This document shows, one piece after another, positions 1 through 9,875 of a stretch of DNA of 64,000 nucleotides. The number at the start of each line of letters is the position of its first letter. Position 1 is the stretch's first letter. This DNA comes from Cryobacterium shii. GTDB taxonomy: Bacteria > Actinomycetota > Actinomycetes > Actinomycetales > Microbacteriaceae. Below the pieces are notes generated by a model. The model was not told where the DNA came from, made no database searches, and saw only the letters and a program-made list of their open reading frames with translations. The DNA lies in NCBI RefSeq assembly GCF_004402595.1, contig NZ_SOFY01000005.1, positions 27,694-91,693 on the forward strand, written 5' to 3'. The position numbers and the translations under genes were made by a program.

Positions 1-2
1 GC

Positions 3-209
3 TGGAGGTCTACGAACGCTGACCCGGTTTCGGGGGCGATCGGTAGAGTGGCCCGCGCCATCATCGCCTCCGCCCCGCAGGCGGAGTTGTTCCTGTATCC
101 CGGTGATCAGCATTACTTCGCCGACAGTTCGTTGCCCTCCTACGATGCCGGCGCCGCCGAGCTCCTTCTGGAGCGGGTGATCGGTTTCCTGGGCAAGATC
201 CCCGGGTGA
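3..209 (+). CDS. Dienelactone hydrolase family protein, C-terminal part
   Basis: The reading frame is open from the left edge of the window and ends at TGA 207-209, so only the last 68 residues are visible. They contain a stretch reading LFLYPGDQHYFADSSLPSYD, which matches the catalytic-His end of dienelactone-hydrolase-like alpha/beta hydrolases (the GDQHYF histidine) followed by the usual C-terminal helix. Family members hydrolyse small esters or lactones in the cytoplasm; the substrate cannot be inferred here. The gene converges on the HAD phosphatase on the other strand, with 19 bases between the stops. The nucleophile region lies outside the window. Confidence 0.7.
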   Translation, partial: WRSTNADPVSGAIGRVARAIIASAPQAELFLYPGDQHYFADSSLPSYDAGAAELLLERVIGFLGKIPG

Positions 210-228
210 GCAGCCGGGCCCGGGGCCG

Positions 229-936
229 CTAGCGCGGCTCGACCAGGTGGAAGACCACTCCATCGTCCTGTACCGACACGCGCAGGCGGTCGAGACCGGG
301 CACGACCAGGTCGGCCTCCAGTTCGGCGGCGAGGTGGGTGCCGACGACGCCGATCGTGGCGCAGCCGGCGGCGCGGGCCGCAGCGAGTCCGGCGGGGGCG
401 TCCTCGACGACGACGCAGCGGGCCGGGTCGACGCCGAGACGTTCGGCCGCCAGCAGGAACGGCTCGGGGAACGGCTTGCCGCGGCTGGTGTCGTCGATGG
501 TCACGACCGTGACCGGTGCGGAAAAGCCCGCGGCGTCCAGGCGCAGCAGGCAGAGTTCCCGGCCGCAGGACGTGACGATCGCCCGGCGGCCCTCGGGGAT
601 GCTCTGCATGAGTTCCGCCGCGCCGGCCAGGATCGTGACGCCATCCGTGTCGGCCAGTTCGAGCTCGGTCAGCCGCACGACGGATGTCTCGACCAGCTCC
701 TCCGCCACCAGGGTCGCGATCATCTGACGTGCCGGTACGCCGTGCTCGGGCCCGGTGAACGACGGCCCGAGCCCGACCTCGGCGGCCCAGCGCAGCCAGG
801 ACCGGGTGACGGCCCGGGTGGAGTCGACCAGGGTGCCGTCCATGTCGAAGAGCACCGCCTGGAAGACCCGTCCCTCCAGGGCTTCCGTCACGTGGGGCAC
901 GGACGTGTCGAGCGGGGCGGTTCCTGGCTGCGTCAT
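229..936 (-). CDS. HAD-superfamily phosphatase (beta-phosphoglucomutase-like)
   Basis: A 235-residue cytosolic HAD hydrolase. Motif I is FDMDGTLVDS near residue 30, with the nucleophile and acid/base aspartates in DMDGT. Motif II is the VTSCG stretch, motif III the lysine in RGKPFPEP, and motif IV VVEDAPAGLAAARAAG. The alpha-helical cap between motifs I and II is typical of subfamily IA sugar-phosphate phosphatases (YfbT/YcjU-like). The frame stays open to 1038, but the start at ATG 936 fits the family N-terminus and avoids an Arg/Gly-rich extension. It is transcribed divergently from oligopeptidase B, with about 115 bases for both promoters. The substrate is unknown. Confidence 0.85.
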   Translation of the reverse strand: MTQPGTAPLDTSVPHVTEALEGRVFQAVLFDMDGTLVDSTRAVTRSWLRWAAEVGLGPSFTGPEHGVPARQMIATLVAEELVETSVVRLTELELADTDGVTILAGAAELMQSIPEGRRAIVTSCGRELCLLRLDAAGFSAPVTVVTIDDTSRGKPFPEPFLLAAERLGVDPARCVVVEDAPAGLAAARAAGCATIGVVGTHLAAELEADLVVPGLDRLRVSVQDDGVVFHLVEPR

Positions 937-1052
937 TCTGGTTCCATTCGTCTCTGGGTCGGTACCCCTCAAGTCTGCGCCCCCGCCGCGCCCGGACCTA
1001 TCCGGGGCGGCGTCCCGGCCGGAGCGCATCCACCGCAACTACGCTGGAACTC

Positions 1053-3191
1053 ATGACCACTCCTCCCCGCGCCGCCAGGAAGCCCCAGCAGCGCAGCTTC
1101 CACAACGATGTGTTCACCGACGACTACGACTGGCTGCGCGACAAGGACAGCCCCGATGTGATCGCCCATCTCGAGGCCGAGAACGCGTTCACGGATGCCC
1201 GCACCGCGCACCTGTCCCTGTTGCAGGAGCAGGTCTTCGAGGAAATCAAGGGTCGCACCCAGGAGACCGACCTCAGCGTTCCCGTTCGGCAGGGAAAGTG
1301 GTGGTACTACACCCGCACGGTGGAGGGGCAGTCGTACGGCATCCACTGCCGGGCGCCCATCGCGGGGCAGGGCGACTGGACGCCGCCGGTTCTGCCCGAG
1401 CAGGTTCCCGGAGTGACGCCGGGCCTTCCGGGCGAGCAGATCGTGCTCGACGACAACGCCGAGGCGGCGGGCCACGAGTTCTACTCGCTCGGCAGCACCG
1501 ACGTCAGCGGTGACTCGAGCCGGCTGCTGTACGCCGTCGACGCCGAGGGCGACGAGCGGTACACGATCCGGGTGCGCACCATCGCGACCGGCGAGAACCT
1601 CGCCGACGAGATCCCGAACACCGGCGAGGGCGCCCTGTTCGACCCCAGCGGCCGCTACATCTTCTACACCACGGTGGACGACGCCTGGCGGCCCGACACC
1701 GTCTGGCGGCACGAGGTGGGCACCGCGGCATCCGCCGACGTGTCCGTCTTCCACGAACCCGACGAACGGTTCTGGGTGGGCATCGGCCTCACCCGCAGCC
1801 GCCGGTTCCTGCTGATCGAGGCCGGCTCGAGCGTCACCACCGAAACCCGCCTGCTCGACGCCGCCGACCCCACCGGGGACTTCGCGCTGGTCTGGCCGCG
1901 CCGCGACGGCGTCGAATACGACGTGGAGCACGCCGTGCTGGGCGGCGAGGACGTCCTGTTGATCGTGCACAACGACAACGCGGTCAATTTCGAACTGGTC
2001 AGCGTCTCCGTCACCGACCCGCAGGGCGGGAAACGGATGCTGCTGCCCCACGACGCCGCCGTGCGCCTGGAAAGCATTGACGCCTTCCGCGATTTCGTGG
2101 TGGCCGAATACCGCCGGGACGGGCTCACCCGCGTGGCCGTCGCCCCGTCCATGGCCGGGGGCGGTCTCGATTTCACCGAGCTCGCCTTTGAAGAACCGCT
2201 GTACTCGGTCGGCACCTCGGCCAATCCCGAGTGGGAGCAGCCGACCATCCGTCTCGGCTATACCAGCTTCGTCACCGCGTCGACCGTCTACGACCACGTC
2301 GTCGCCACCGGCGAGCGCCACCTGCTCAAGCAGCAGCCTGTGCTGGGCCGCTACGACCCGAGCCTGTTCGAGCAGCGCCGCGAGTGGGCCACCGCGGCCG
2401 ACGGCACGCGGGTGCCGATCTCCCTCGTCTACCGGCGGGACCTGGTCGCGGCAGGCAAGCCCGCGCCGACCCTGCTCTACGGCTACGGGTCGTACGAGAT
2501 CAGCATCGACCCGTCGTTCAGCATCGCCCGGCTCAGCCTGCTCGACCGCGGCATGATCCTCGCGATCGCGCACGTGCGCGGCGGCGGCGAACTCGGCCGG
2601 CTCTGGTACGAGAACGGCAAGAAGCTGCACAAGCGCAACAGCTTCACGGACTTCATCGACTGCGCCCAGCACCTGATCGACGCGGGTTACACCGCTCCCG
2701 ACAGGCTCGTCGCCGAGGGCCGCAGCGCCGGCGGCCTGCTGATGGGCGCCGTCGCCAACCTGGCCCCCGAGCTGTTCTCCGGCATCCTCGCGGGGGTCCC
2801 GTTCGTCGACGCTCTGACGTCGATCCTGGACCCGTCGTTGCCGTTGACCGTGATCGAGTGGGACGAGTGGGGCGACCCGCTGCACGACCCGGAGGTGTAC
2901 GCGTACATGCGCGGCTACTCCCCCGTTGAGAACGTGCACGACACGCACTACCCGCGCGTGCTCGCCGTGACCAGCCTCAACGACACCCGGGTGCTCTACG
3001 TCGAACCGGCCAAATGGGTGGCCCGGCTGCGCGACGTGGGGGCGGACGCGCTGCTGAAGACCGAGATGTCGGCCGGACACGGCGGGGTGTCCGGCCGCTA
3101 CAGCCGCTGGCGTGAGACCGCGTTCGACTTCGCCTGGATCATCGATGCCGCGCGGGCGCATCCGTCGGGTGAAGGGGCGCTCACGGCCTGA
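1053..3191 (+). CDS. ptrB: Oligopeptidase B (S9A serine peptidase)
   Basis: A 712-residue cytosolic prolyl-oligopeptidase-family enzyme. Residues 1 to about 400 form the beta-propeller that restricts access to short peptides, and the C-terminal 280 residues form the alpha/beta hydrolase domain. The catalytic serine is S558 in EGRSAGGLLMG, the aspartate is D644 in LNDTRVLYVEP and the histidine is H676 in SAGHGG, all in the expected order. Length and the HVRGGGELGRLWYENGK stretch fit oligopeptidase B, which cleaves after Lys and Arg. It starts at ATG 1053, and palindrome A1 follows its stop. Confidence 0.93.
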   Translation: MTTPPRAARKPQQRSFHNDVFTDDYDWLRDKDSPDVIAHLEAENAFTDARTAHLSLLQEQVFEEIKGRTQETDLSVPVRQGKWWYYTRTVEGQSYGIHCRAPIAGQGDWTPPVLPEQVPGVTPGLPGEQIVLDDNAEAAGHEFYSLGSTDVSGDSSRLLYAVDAEGDERYTIRVRTIATGENLADEIPNTGEGALFDPSGRYIFYTTVDDAWRPDTVWRHEVGTAASADVSVFHEPDERFWVGIGLTRSRRFLLIEAGSSVTTETRLLDAADPTGDFALVWPRRDGVEYDVEHAVLGGEDVLLIVHNDNAVNFELVSVSVTDPQGGKRMLLPHDAAVRLESIDAFRDFVVAEYRRDGLTRVAVAPSMAGGGLDFTELAFEEPLYSVGTSANPEWEQPTIRLGYTSFVTASTVYDHVVATGERHLLKQQPVLGRYDPSLFEQRREWATAADGTRVPISLVYRRDLVAAGKPAPTLLYGYGSYEISIDPSFSIARLSLLDRGMILAIAHVRGGGELGRLWYENGKKLHKRNSFTDFIDCAQHLIDAGYTAPDRLVAEGRSAGGLLMGAVANLAPELFSGILAGVPFVDALTSILDPSLPLTVIEWDEWGDPLHDPEVYAYMRGYSPVENVHDTHYPRVLAVTSLNDTRVLYVEPAKWVARLRDVGADALLKTEMSAGHGGVSGRYSRWRETAFDFAWIIDAARAHPSGEGALTA

Positions 3192-3234
3192 GTCGGCGGG
3201 GACCGCGCCCGCGGCCCGGGTGAGCGGCCCCGAA

Positions 3235-3315
3235 CCAATTCGACGGAGATTCTGCCCGAATCGCCCCCAAACAGCCCGCACAAGCAGTTTTGCGGCAAAA
3301 TCTCCGTCGAATTGG
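3235..3315. repeat. Palindromic repeat family A, copy 1
   Basis: An interrupted palindrome between ptrB and the SNF2 gene. The left arm 3235-3256 and right arm 3294-3315 pair over 22 bases with one mismatch; the arm core is AATTCGACGGAGAT. The 37-base centre contains GAATCG and CCAAACAG, also seen in copies 2 and 3. Both neighbouring genes read rightwards, so it lies 3' of one and 5' of the other. Confidence 0.9.
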
Positions 3316-3372
3316 GTGAACACCGGACACGGCGGCGCTCCGCCTGTGCGGCCCGCGTGAGAGCATGGAGCC

Positions 3373-6300
3373 ATGTCTGAGGCCGGGTCTCCCCCGGCGC
3401 GGGCGGACTGGAAGCGGATTGCGGGGCGCGCCGCTGAGCCGGCCGGCGCAGCCGTGTCACCGGGCGCGCGGCGCGCCGCCCCGGCCCCGCCCGTGGCCAT
3501 GGGCCTCCAATTCGAGCTGCGCGAGCAGACACCCCGCACGAACGACCGCTGGCGCGGCGCCACGGCCCGGACGGTCACGTCCCTCGGCGCCGGCCACGGC
3601 GTCCTGCGGCTGGGGGTGCGGCCGGTCATCCTGAATGCCCGAGGCAATTGGGTGCGCACCAACGTGTCCTGGAACCAGCTCGGCTTCCACCTGAACCGGT
3701 TGAACCTGAACCTGGCCCACCACCGCTGGCTCAGCCAGCTCCTCGCCCTGCACCGGGCCGTGCGCGGCGTCTACACCAGCCAGGAAGCCGACTGGCTCTA
3801 CCTGGACGACTTCGCGAGCCCGCTGCTCTGGACTCTGTTCGACGAAGCCGACGTGCTCGGCCTGCGGCTGGTCGGCAGCAAGAAGGATGCCACGGTCACG
3901 GTGCACCGCGAGGCCCGCGTCAGCCTCGACGCCACCGCGCACATCGACTACGAGCTCCTCGACGCGATCGCGCTCGAGACCACCGCGCACCCCGCCGTGC
4001 CTGACACCATCGACGTCGCCCCCGCGACCACCCCCGCCACCGTGCCCGCGCCCGCCGGCCTGCGCCTGACCACCCGGCTCCTGTTCGACGGCGCCCCGCA
4101 CGACCCCGCCCGGGCGGGCGCCATCGGCACCCACGGGGTGTACGGCTTCGCCCTGGGTCCGCAGCCGGCGTTCACCCTGGCCCCCACCGCCGGCCCGCTT
4201 AGCCCCGAACAGGCCCGGCTGCTCGGCCGGCCCGATTCCGTGATCGTGCCCGAATCCGACGTGACCGAGTTCCTGACCGAGTTCTACCCGGCGCTGCGCC
4301 ACGCCCTCCCGGTGACCAGCACGGATGCCACGGTGCACTTCCCCGAGTCCGACCCGCCCGTGCTCGTGCTCACCGCACGCTTCCGGCCCCGGCACACCCT
4401 CGACCTGGGGTGGCACTGGGAGTACCACGAGGGTTCCGCCGTGACCGCGCTGCCCGTGCTGCCTTCGCTGCCCCTGCTGCCCGTCCGGGCCGTCCGGGCC
4501 GAGGCCGGGAGCCCGGCCGGGAGGCCGGCCGACAGCCCGGCCGACTCTCGTGGCGCAAGTTCTGGCCCGGGGCGCAGGCTCGAGCATGCGCCCCGGGCCG
4601 TAACCACCGCCACGACGAACGCTCCGGGCGACGATGGCACCGCCGACGGGACGAACGACGGGACGGACGACGGGACGGACGGCGACGGGACGGACGGCGA
4701 CGGCACGGACGGCGGCACGGACCACAACGGCACGGGCGACGACGGCAGCAGGGACACGGCCGCCGAGCGCGACATCCTGGGCCGGGTCAACGCAGAGCTC
4801 GAGCAGGCCGGGCAGGGGCGGCTGGGCCCGGCCGCGGCATCCGTCACCCTGCAGGGCGTGGACGCGGCCGAGTTCACCGAGAAGACGCTGGGGCGGTTGG
4901 CGCTGCCGGGCGTGCGGGTCGATGCCGTCGGCGTGCAGCCGGACTACCGCGAGCTGACCGAGACGCCGGAGCTGACCATCACCACGATCGAGACCGACCA
5001 GCGCGACTGGTTCGACCTCGGCGTGATCGTGACCATCGACGGCCGCAGCGTGCCGTTCGGCCCATTGTTCAAGGCGCTGGCCAAGGGGCGGAACAAGCTC
5101 CTGCTCGTCGACAACAGCTATCTCTCGCTGCGGCAGCCGGCGTTCGAGCGGCTGCACGAACTGATCGACGAGGCCCGCGCCCTGCAGGAATGGGACACCG
5201 GGCTGCGGATCAGCCGCTACCAGGCCGGGCTCTGGGCCGAGTTCGAGGACCTCGCCGAGCACACCGAGCAGGCCGTGGCGTGGCGCGCGGCCGTGTCCGG
5301 GCTGCTCGCCCTGAACGGCCCGAACGGAGAGAACGGCGACACCGGCACCGGCGCGGCCGCGAGCACCGACACGAGCCCCGCCCCCGTCCTCGCACCGACC
5401 GCCCTCCCGGCCGGCGTGCGGGCGACCCTGCGCCCCTACCAAATGCAGGGCTTCACCTGGCTGGCGTTCCTCTGGCGGCACCGGCTGGGCGGCATCCTCG
5501 CCGACGACATGGGCCTCGGCAAGACGCTGCAGACCCTGGCGCTGATCGTGCACGCCACCGGCGAGCCGGGCCCGGTCGAGCCCGGCACCGACCGGCGGCC
5601 GTTCCTGGTGGTGGCCCCGACATCCGTCGTCGCCAATTGGGCCTCCGAGGCCGCCCGCTTCACCCCGGGCCTGACGGTGCGGGTGATCACGGCCACCGAG
5701 GCGGCGTCCGGCGTGACCCTGACGGATGCCGCGGCCGGCGCCGACGTGCTGGTCACCTCCTACACGCTGTTCCGTCTCGACTTCGAGGCCTACCAGGCCC
5801 ACGGCTGGGCCGGACTGATCCTCGACGAGGCGCAGTTCGTGAAGAACCGCACCTCCCGGCTGCACCAGTGCGCACGCGAACTGAACACCCCGTTCAAGCT
5901 CGCCATCACGGGCACCCCGCTGGAGAACAACCTGTTGGAGTTACACGCGCTGTTCGCGATCGTGGCCCCCGGACTGTTCCCCTCCCTCCGCCGGTTCACC
6001 GAGGAATATGTGCGCCCGGTGGAACGCGGGGACAACCCGGAGCGGCTGGCCAGGCTGCGCCGACGCATCCGCCCCCTGCTGCTGCGGCGCACCAAGGAAC
6101 TCGTCGCCCCCGAGCTGCCGCCCAAGCAGGAGCAGGTGCTGCAGATCCCGCTGAACGCCCGGCACCGCACCCTCTACGACACCTTCCTGCAGCGCGAACG
6201 GCAGAAACTCTTCGGCCTGATCGACGACCTCGACCAGAACCGGTTCATCGTCTTCCGCTCCCTGACCCTGCTGCGCCTGCTCAGCCTGGACCCGTCCCTG

Positions 6301-6837
6301 GTGGACGAGAAATACGCCGGCGTGCCGTCGAGCAAACTCGACGCCCTGTTCGAGCAGCTCGAGGACGTCGTCGCCGAGGGCCACCGGGCGCTTGTCTTCA
6401 GCCAGTTCACCTCGTTCCTGCAAAAGGCCGCGGCCCGGCTCGACGCCCGAGGCACCTCGTACTGCTACCTCGACGGCTCCACCCTGCGCCGGTCGGAGGT
6501 GATCGACCGGTTCAAGACGGGCGCCGAGCCGGTGTTCCTGATCAGCCTCAAAGCAGGCGGGTTCGGTCTCAACCTGACCGAGGCGGACTACGTGTTCCTG
6601 CTCGACCCGTGGTGGAACCCGGCCACCGAGACGCAGGCCGTCGACCGCACCCACCGGATCGGTCAGACCCGCAACGTGATGGTCTACCGCATGGTCGCGA
6701 CCGGCACGATCGAGGAGAAGGTGATGGCCCTGCAGCAGCGCAAGGCCGCCCTGTTCGATTCCGTGCTGGGGGGCGAAGGCACCGGTTTCAGCGACGCCCT
6801 CACCGCCGACGATATCCGCGGCCTGCTCGAGCGCTGA
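3373..6837 (+). CDS. SNF2-family DEAD/DEAH-box helicase
   Basis: A 1,154-residue Swi2/Snf2 ATPase. The helicase core starts near residue 680 (LRPYQMQGFTWLAFLW). Walker A is DDMGLGKT with K717, motif II is DEAQ near residue 818, and the C-terminal lobe carries LKAGGFGLNLTEAD and the motif VI stretch DRTHRIGQT. The N-terminal 600 residues resemble the SNF2-N/DUF3670-type region of bacterial RapA/HepA-like translocases. Residues 417 to about 460 are a low-complexity Gly-Thr-Asp linker encoded by imperfect GACGGGACG repeats. Family members translocate on duplex DNA to remodel protein-DNA complexes; the partner is unknown. It starts at ATG 3373, 58 bases after palindrome A1. Confidence 0.9.
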   Translation: MSEAGSPPARADWKRIAGRAAEPAGAAVSPGARRAAPAPPVAMGLQFELREQTPRTNDRWRGATARTVTSLGAGHGVLRLGVRPVILNARGNWVRTNVSWNQLGFHLNRLNLNLAHHRWLSQLLALHRAVRGVYTSQEADWLYLDDFASPLLWTLFDEADVLGLRLVGSKKDATVTVHREARVSLDATAHIDYELLDAIALETTAHPAVPDTIDVAPATTPATVPAPAGLRLTTRLLFDGAPHDPARAGAIGTHGVYGFALGPQPAFTLAPTAGPLSPEQARLLGRPDSVIVPESDVTEFLTEFYPALRHALPVTSTDATVHFPESDPPVLVLTARFRPRHTLDLGWHWEYHEGSAVTALPVLPSLPLLPVRAVRAEAGSPAGRPADSPADSRGASSGPGRRLEHAPRAVTTATTNAPGDDGTADGTNDGTDDGTDGDGTDGDGTDGGTDHNGTGDDGSRDTAAERDILGRVNAELEQAGQGRLGPAAASVTLQGVDAAEFTEKTLGRLALPGVRVDAVGVQPDYRELTETPELTITTIETDQRDWFDLGVIVTIDGRSVPFGPLFKALAKGRNKLLLVDNSYLSLRQPAFERLHELIDEARALQEWDTGLRISRYQAGLWAEFEDLAEHTEQAVAWRAAVSGLLALNGPNGENGDTGTGAAASTDTSPAPVLAPTALPAGVRATLRPYQMQGFTWLAFLWRHRLGGILADDMGLGKTLQTLALIVHATGEPGPVEPGTDRRPFLVVAPTSVVANWASEAARFTPGLTVRVITATEAASGVTLTDAAAGADVLVTSYTLFRLDFEAYQAHGWAGLILDEAQFVKNRTSRLHQCARELNTPFKLAITGTPLENNLLELHALFAIVAPGLFPSLRRFTEEYVRPVERGDNPERLARLRRRIRPLLLRRTKELVAPELPPKQEQVLQIPLNARHRTLYDTFLQRERQKLFGLIDDLDQNRFIVFRSLTLLRLLSLDPSLVDEKYAGVPSSKLDALFEQLEDVVAEGHRALVFSQFTSFLQKAAARLDARGTSYCYLDGSTLRRSEVIDRFKTGAEPVFLISLKAGGFGLNLTEADYVFLLDPWWNPATETQAVDRTHRIGQTRNVMVYRMVATGTIEEKVMALQQRKAALFDSVLGGEGTGFSDALTADDIRGLLER

Positions 6838-6863
6838 CAGGCCCTGAGAGCGGTCAGCGGGCG

Positions 6864-7391
6864 TCAGCCGGCCGGCAGCTCCTTGGCGATGGCCGCCGCC
6901 CACTCGTCGATCGCGGCCCAGTTGCGAAAGTCTCCCTCGGGCAGCAGGTCGCGGCCCGACGGGATACGCCGGACCAACCGGTCGCGGCGGCCGAGCACGG
7001 CCGGGTCGAGTGCACCGAAGAACACCTGCATCCCGCGCGGCTGGAGCGCCTGGCTGAACTCCTCGAATTGCTTCGGCTCGGACTCCTTGAGCAGGTCCCG
7101 GCCCTGGGCGTCCTTGCCCGCCGCGCCGAGCGGCCCGCTGCTGAACAGCCAGACCGGCTGGGTCGCGAGCAGCTCCCGATTGCGCTTGACGAACTCGGTC
7201 GCCTCCTTGCGCCAGGAGCCCATGTAGGCGGAACTGCCGATCACGAACCCGGCGTAGTCGCCGGGGTTGTCAACGGATGCGACGGGTCGGGCCTCGGCCT
7301 CGCGACCCGCTTCGCGGAGCTTCCGTGCGATGCGCTCCGCGATCCCCTCGGTGGCGCCGTACTTGCTCGAATAACCCACCAGTATCGTCAT
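6864..7391 (-). CDS. Flavodoxin-domain protein (HemG-like)
   Basis: A 175-residue flavodoxin-fold protein. The FMN phosphate loop is visible at the N-terminus (GYSSKYGATEGIAERIA), followed by the VIGSSAYMGSWR and FSSGPLG loops. The family includes menaquinone-dependent protoporphyrinogen oxidase HemG and many actinobacterial flavodoxins of unknown partner. The start at ATG 7391 is chosen because GGGAGG lies five bases upstream; an alternative start at 7415 would add eight poorly conserved residues. It converges on the SNF2 gene and is divergent from the first GGDEF-EAL gene. Confidence 0.85.
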   Translation of the reverse strand: MTILVGYSSKYGATEGIAERIARKLREAGREAEARPVASVDNPGDYAGFVIGSSAYMGSWRKEATEFVKRNRELLATQPVWLFSSGPLGAAGKDAQGRDLLKESEPKQFEEFSQALQPRGMQVFFGALDPAVLGRRDRLVRRIPSGRDLLPEGDFRNWAAIDEWAAAIAKELPAG

Positions 7392-7644
7392 GATTGCCTC
7401 CCGCTCGTCGTGCACGCCGGCCCTACGGGGTCGTCAGTCCTACGGTTCAATCGTATTCGTGGCGAGCCTGATCCCGGGCGTTCCGCGCACCGATTATCCC
7501 ACCCTGCCCCCAACGTTCACCGGGCGACGGTTTTCCTGCTGTCATCGGCCACTGACAGCCCGTCCCCGCTGCTACTCTGATCATGAAATATGTGGGGGTC
7601 CATTGCAGTCGAAGTCAGGTGCTGATTACCGTCGCCGACTCGGC

Positions 7645-9870
7645 GTGTACATCGCCAGTCCGGGCACGAAGCTCATGTGGGTCATGGCATTACTGGTCTC
7701 CGCCTATGTGGCCGGACTGCTGTTGCCCGGCGACGCTCCCCGCCCCCTGCTCGACGGTTGGCTCGCGGGCCTGATCAAACTGGCTCTCGTCGGTGTCTGC
7801 TGGGCATCCGCGGCCAGAACGAGCTTCCGTCGTCCTGAACTCCTGCTGACCGCCGCGGGTGTCACCCTGGTCGGCATTTCCGACACCTACCTCCTCCTGG
7901 TTCCGGCGGATGTCCGACCGGTCGCCTTCCCGGCGCCGAACAACGTCGGCTACCTCGGGTTCTACGTTCTGATGCTGTCCGTGCTCGTGATCCTGCTGCG
8001 CCGCCAGATCCGCACCACAACCTGGTCGGTGGTGCTGGACAGCACCATCGGTGTCCTCGGCGCGTCCTCGGCGCTGGTCGTTCTGCTCACTCCCGTGCTG
8101 TTATCGATCGATGAGAACGGGACGGGCCTCTCCCTGGCACCGGGCATGGGCAACCCCCTGTTCACGCTGCTGCTGGTGGCCGGCATCGCCGGCATCGCGA
8201 TCTCGCAGGGCCCGGTAGACAAGCGACGGTGGATCCTGTTCGTGCTCGGCCTGGTGATCTTCGCCTCCACCAACATCGTCTACGCCCTGATCGGCACCGG
8301 CTACGTGGTGGGCACCCCGCTGGACGCCGGCTGGGCCGTCGGCCTGGCCCTGATCGCCACCTGGACGGATGCCGCCGCCAACCCCGAGACGGCGTCGCCC
8401 CATTATGTGAACGGTACGGCCGCTCTCGCGCTGCCCGCCATCTCCACTGCGGCCGGCCTCGGTGTTCTCATCCTGGCCAGCCAGGTCCCGATTCCTGCGT
8501 TCGCGGTCGGGCTCGCGGCCACGACCATGGCCCTGGCCGCCATCCCGCTGGTCTCCCGGCAGGTGGCCCTGCGGCGCCAGGCGAGGACGGACGACTTGAC
8601 CGGGCTGCCCAATCGCCGCGCCCTGTATGCCGGCGTCTCCCTGCGCCTCAGCACCGACCGCAGCCAGCGTCGCGCGTTGTTGCTCCTGGACCTGGACCGC
8701 TTCAAGGAGGTCAACGACAGCCTGGGACATGACGCAGGCGACCGTCTCCTGGTGCAGGTCGGTGACCGCCTGCTGAGCGTGCTCCGCACCGGGGACCTCC
8801 TCGCCCGGGTGGGCGGCGACGAATTCGCGATCCTGCTCGACCATTCCGGCCAGGTCGAGGCTGAGTCCGTGGCCGCCAAGCTGCGAAACGTGCTGGCGGC
8901 GCCATTCACGTTGGAGGGAATCGCCCTGCAGATCAGCGTCAGTATCGGGATCGCGCTGTATCCCGAGCAGGGCGACGACCTGACCGCCCTGCTGCGCAAG
9001 GCCGACATGGCGATGTACAAGGCCAAGTCGAACAACAGCGGTCACCACGTCTATCGCAGCGTGGACAACAGCCACGGCGAGACCAGGCTCCGCACCCTGC
9101 AGGAGCTGCGCGTCGCCCTGGAGAACGACCAGCTGGTGCTGCACTTCCAGCCGAAGATCGACCTGTCGGCGGGCATCGTCCACAGCGTCGAGGCCCTCGT
9201 GCGCTGGAACCACCCCACGCGTGGCCTGCTCTTCCCCGATCAGTTCCTCGCCCTGGTCGAAGAGGCCAACCTCATGCACGGCCTCACCCAGGAGGTCCTG
9301 CGCAAGGCCCTCGACCAGGCCCAGGACTGGGCGAGCCAGGGACGACCCCTGACCGTCGCGGTGAATCTGTCGGCCAGCTCCCTGGTCGATGCCGACCTCC
9401 CCGAGCGGGTCGGCGCCATGCTGAAGGCCCGCGACCTGACCGCGAGCGCCCTGATCCTGGAAATCACCGAGGACTTCCTGATGGCCGACCGCGACCGGGC
9501 CCGGGACATCCTGGTGCGGCTCCGCGGCAGCGGCATCCGTATCTCCGTCGACGACTTCGGCACCGGTTACAGCTCGCTGGCCTACCTGCGCGATCTACCC
9601 ATCGACGAACTCAAGCTCGATCAGTCCTTCGTTTTCCCGATGGCCGAGGACCCCCGGGCCGCAGCCCTGGTGGCCTCGACGATCGACCTCGCGCACGGCC
9701 TGGGCCTGCGGATGGTGGCCGAGGGTGTGGAGAACGCCACCACCTACGACGAACTGGTGCGCTACGGCTGCGACTACGCGCAGGGCTATTTCATGTGCCG
9801 GCCCGTTCCGGCCGCACAGCTGGACCTGTGGATCGCCGCCCGCACGGGCGACCCGGCCAGGTCGCTCTGA
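7645..9870 (+). CDS. Membrane GGDEF-EAL protein, copy 1
   Basis: About 741 residues. The first 310 form eight to ten hydrophobic segments, an uncharacterised membrane sensor. A diguanylate cyclase domain follows with an intact active site RVGGDEFAI and an inhibitory I-site RTGD five residues before it. The phosphodiesterase domain has SVEALVRWNHP, the metal-binding DDFGTGYSSL loop and a C-terminal VAEGVEN. Both catalytic halves therefore look competent to make and break cyclic di-GMP at the membrane. The start is uncertain: the frame is open from 7390, no good ribosome site is seen, and GTG 7645 is chosen by alignment to the paralogue that follows; ATG 7675 and TTG 7603 are alternatives. Confidence 0.88.
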   Translation: MYIASPGTKLMWVMALLVSAYVAGLLLPGDAPRPLLDGWLAGLIKLALVGVCWASAARTSFRRPELLLTAAGVTLVGISDTYLLLVPADVRPVAFPAPNNVGYLGFYVLMLSVLVILLRRQIRTTTWSVVLDSTIGVLGASSALVVLLTPVLLSIDENGTGLSLAPGMGNPLFTLLLVAGIAGIAISQGPVDKRRWILFVLGLVIFASTNIVYALIGTGYVVGTPLDAGWAVGLALIATWTDAAANPETASPHYVNGTAALALPAISTAAGLGVLILASQVPIPAFAVGLAATTMALAAIPLVSRQVALRRQARTDDLTGLPNRRALYAGVSLRLSTDRSQRRALLLLDLDRFKEVNDSLGHDAGDRLLVQVGDRLLSVLRTGDLLARVGGDEFAILLDHSGQVEAESVAAKLRNVLAAPFTLEGIALQISVSIGIALYPEQGDDLTALLRKADMAMYKAKSNNSGHHVYRSVDNSHGETRLRTLQELRVALENDQLVLHFQPKIDLSAGIVHSVEALVRWNHPTRGLLFPDQFLALVEEANLMHGLTQEVLRKALDQAQDWASQGRPLTVAVNLSASSLVDADLPERVGAMLKARDLTASALILEITEDFLMADRDRARDILVRLRGSGIRISVDDFGTGYSSLAYLRDLPIDELKLDQSFVFPMAEDPRAAALVASTIDLAHGLGLRMVAEGVENATTYDELVRYGCDYAQGYFMCRPVPAAQLDLWIAARTGDPARSL

Positions 9871-9875
9871 TCGGG

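Noticed and set aside
969..3662. An 897-residue open frame antisense to ptrB
   Set aside because: It is a GC-rich shadow frame: composition is dominated by Arg, Gly, Ala and His, it has no motif, and the other strand encodes a clear enzyme.
4410..7580. A 1,056-residue frame overlapping the SNF2 gene
   Set aside because: Out-of-frame reading of the helicase gene, Arg/Ala-rich throughout, and running through the next gene.
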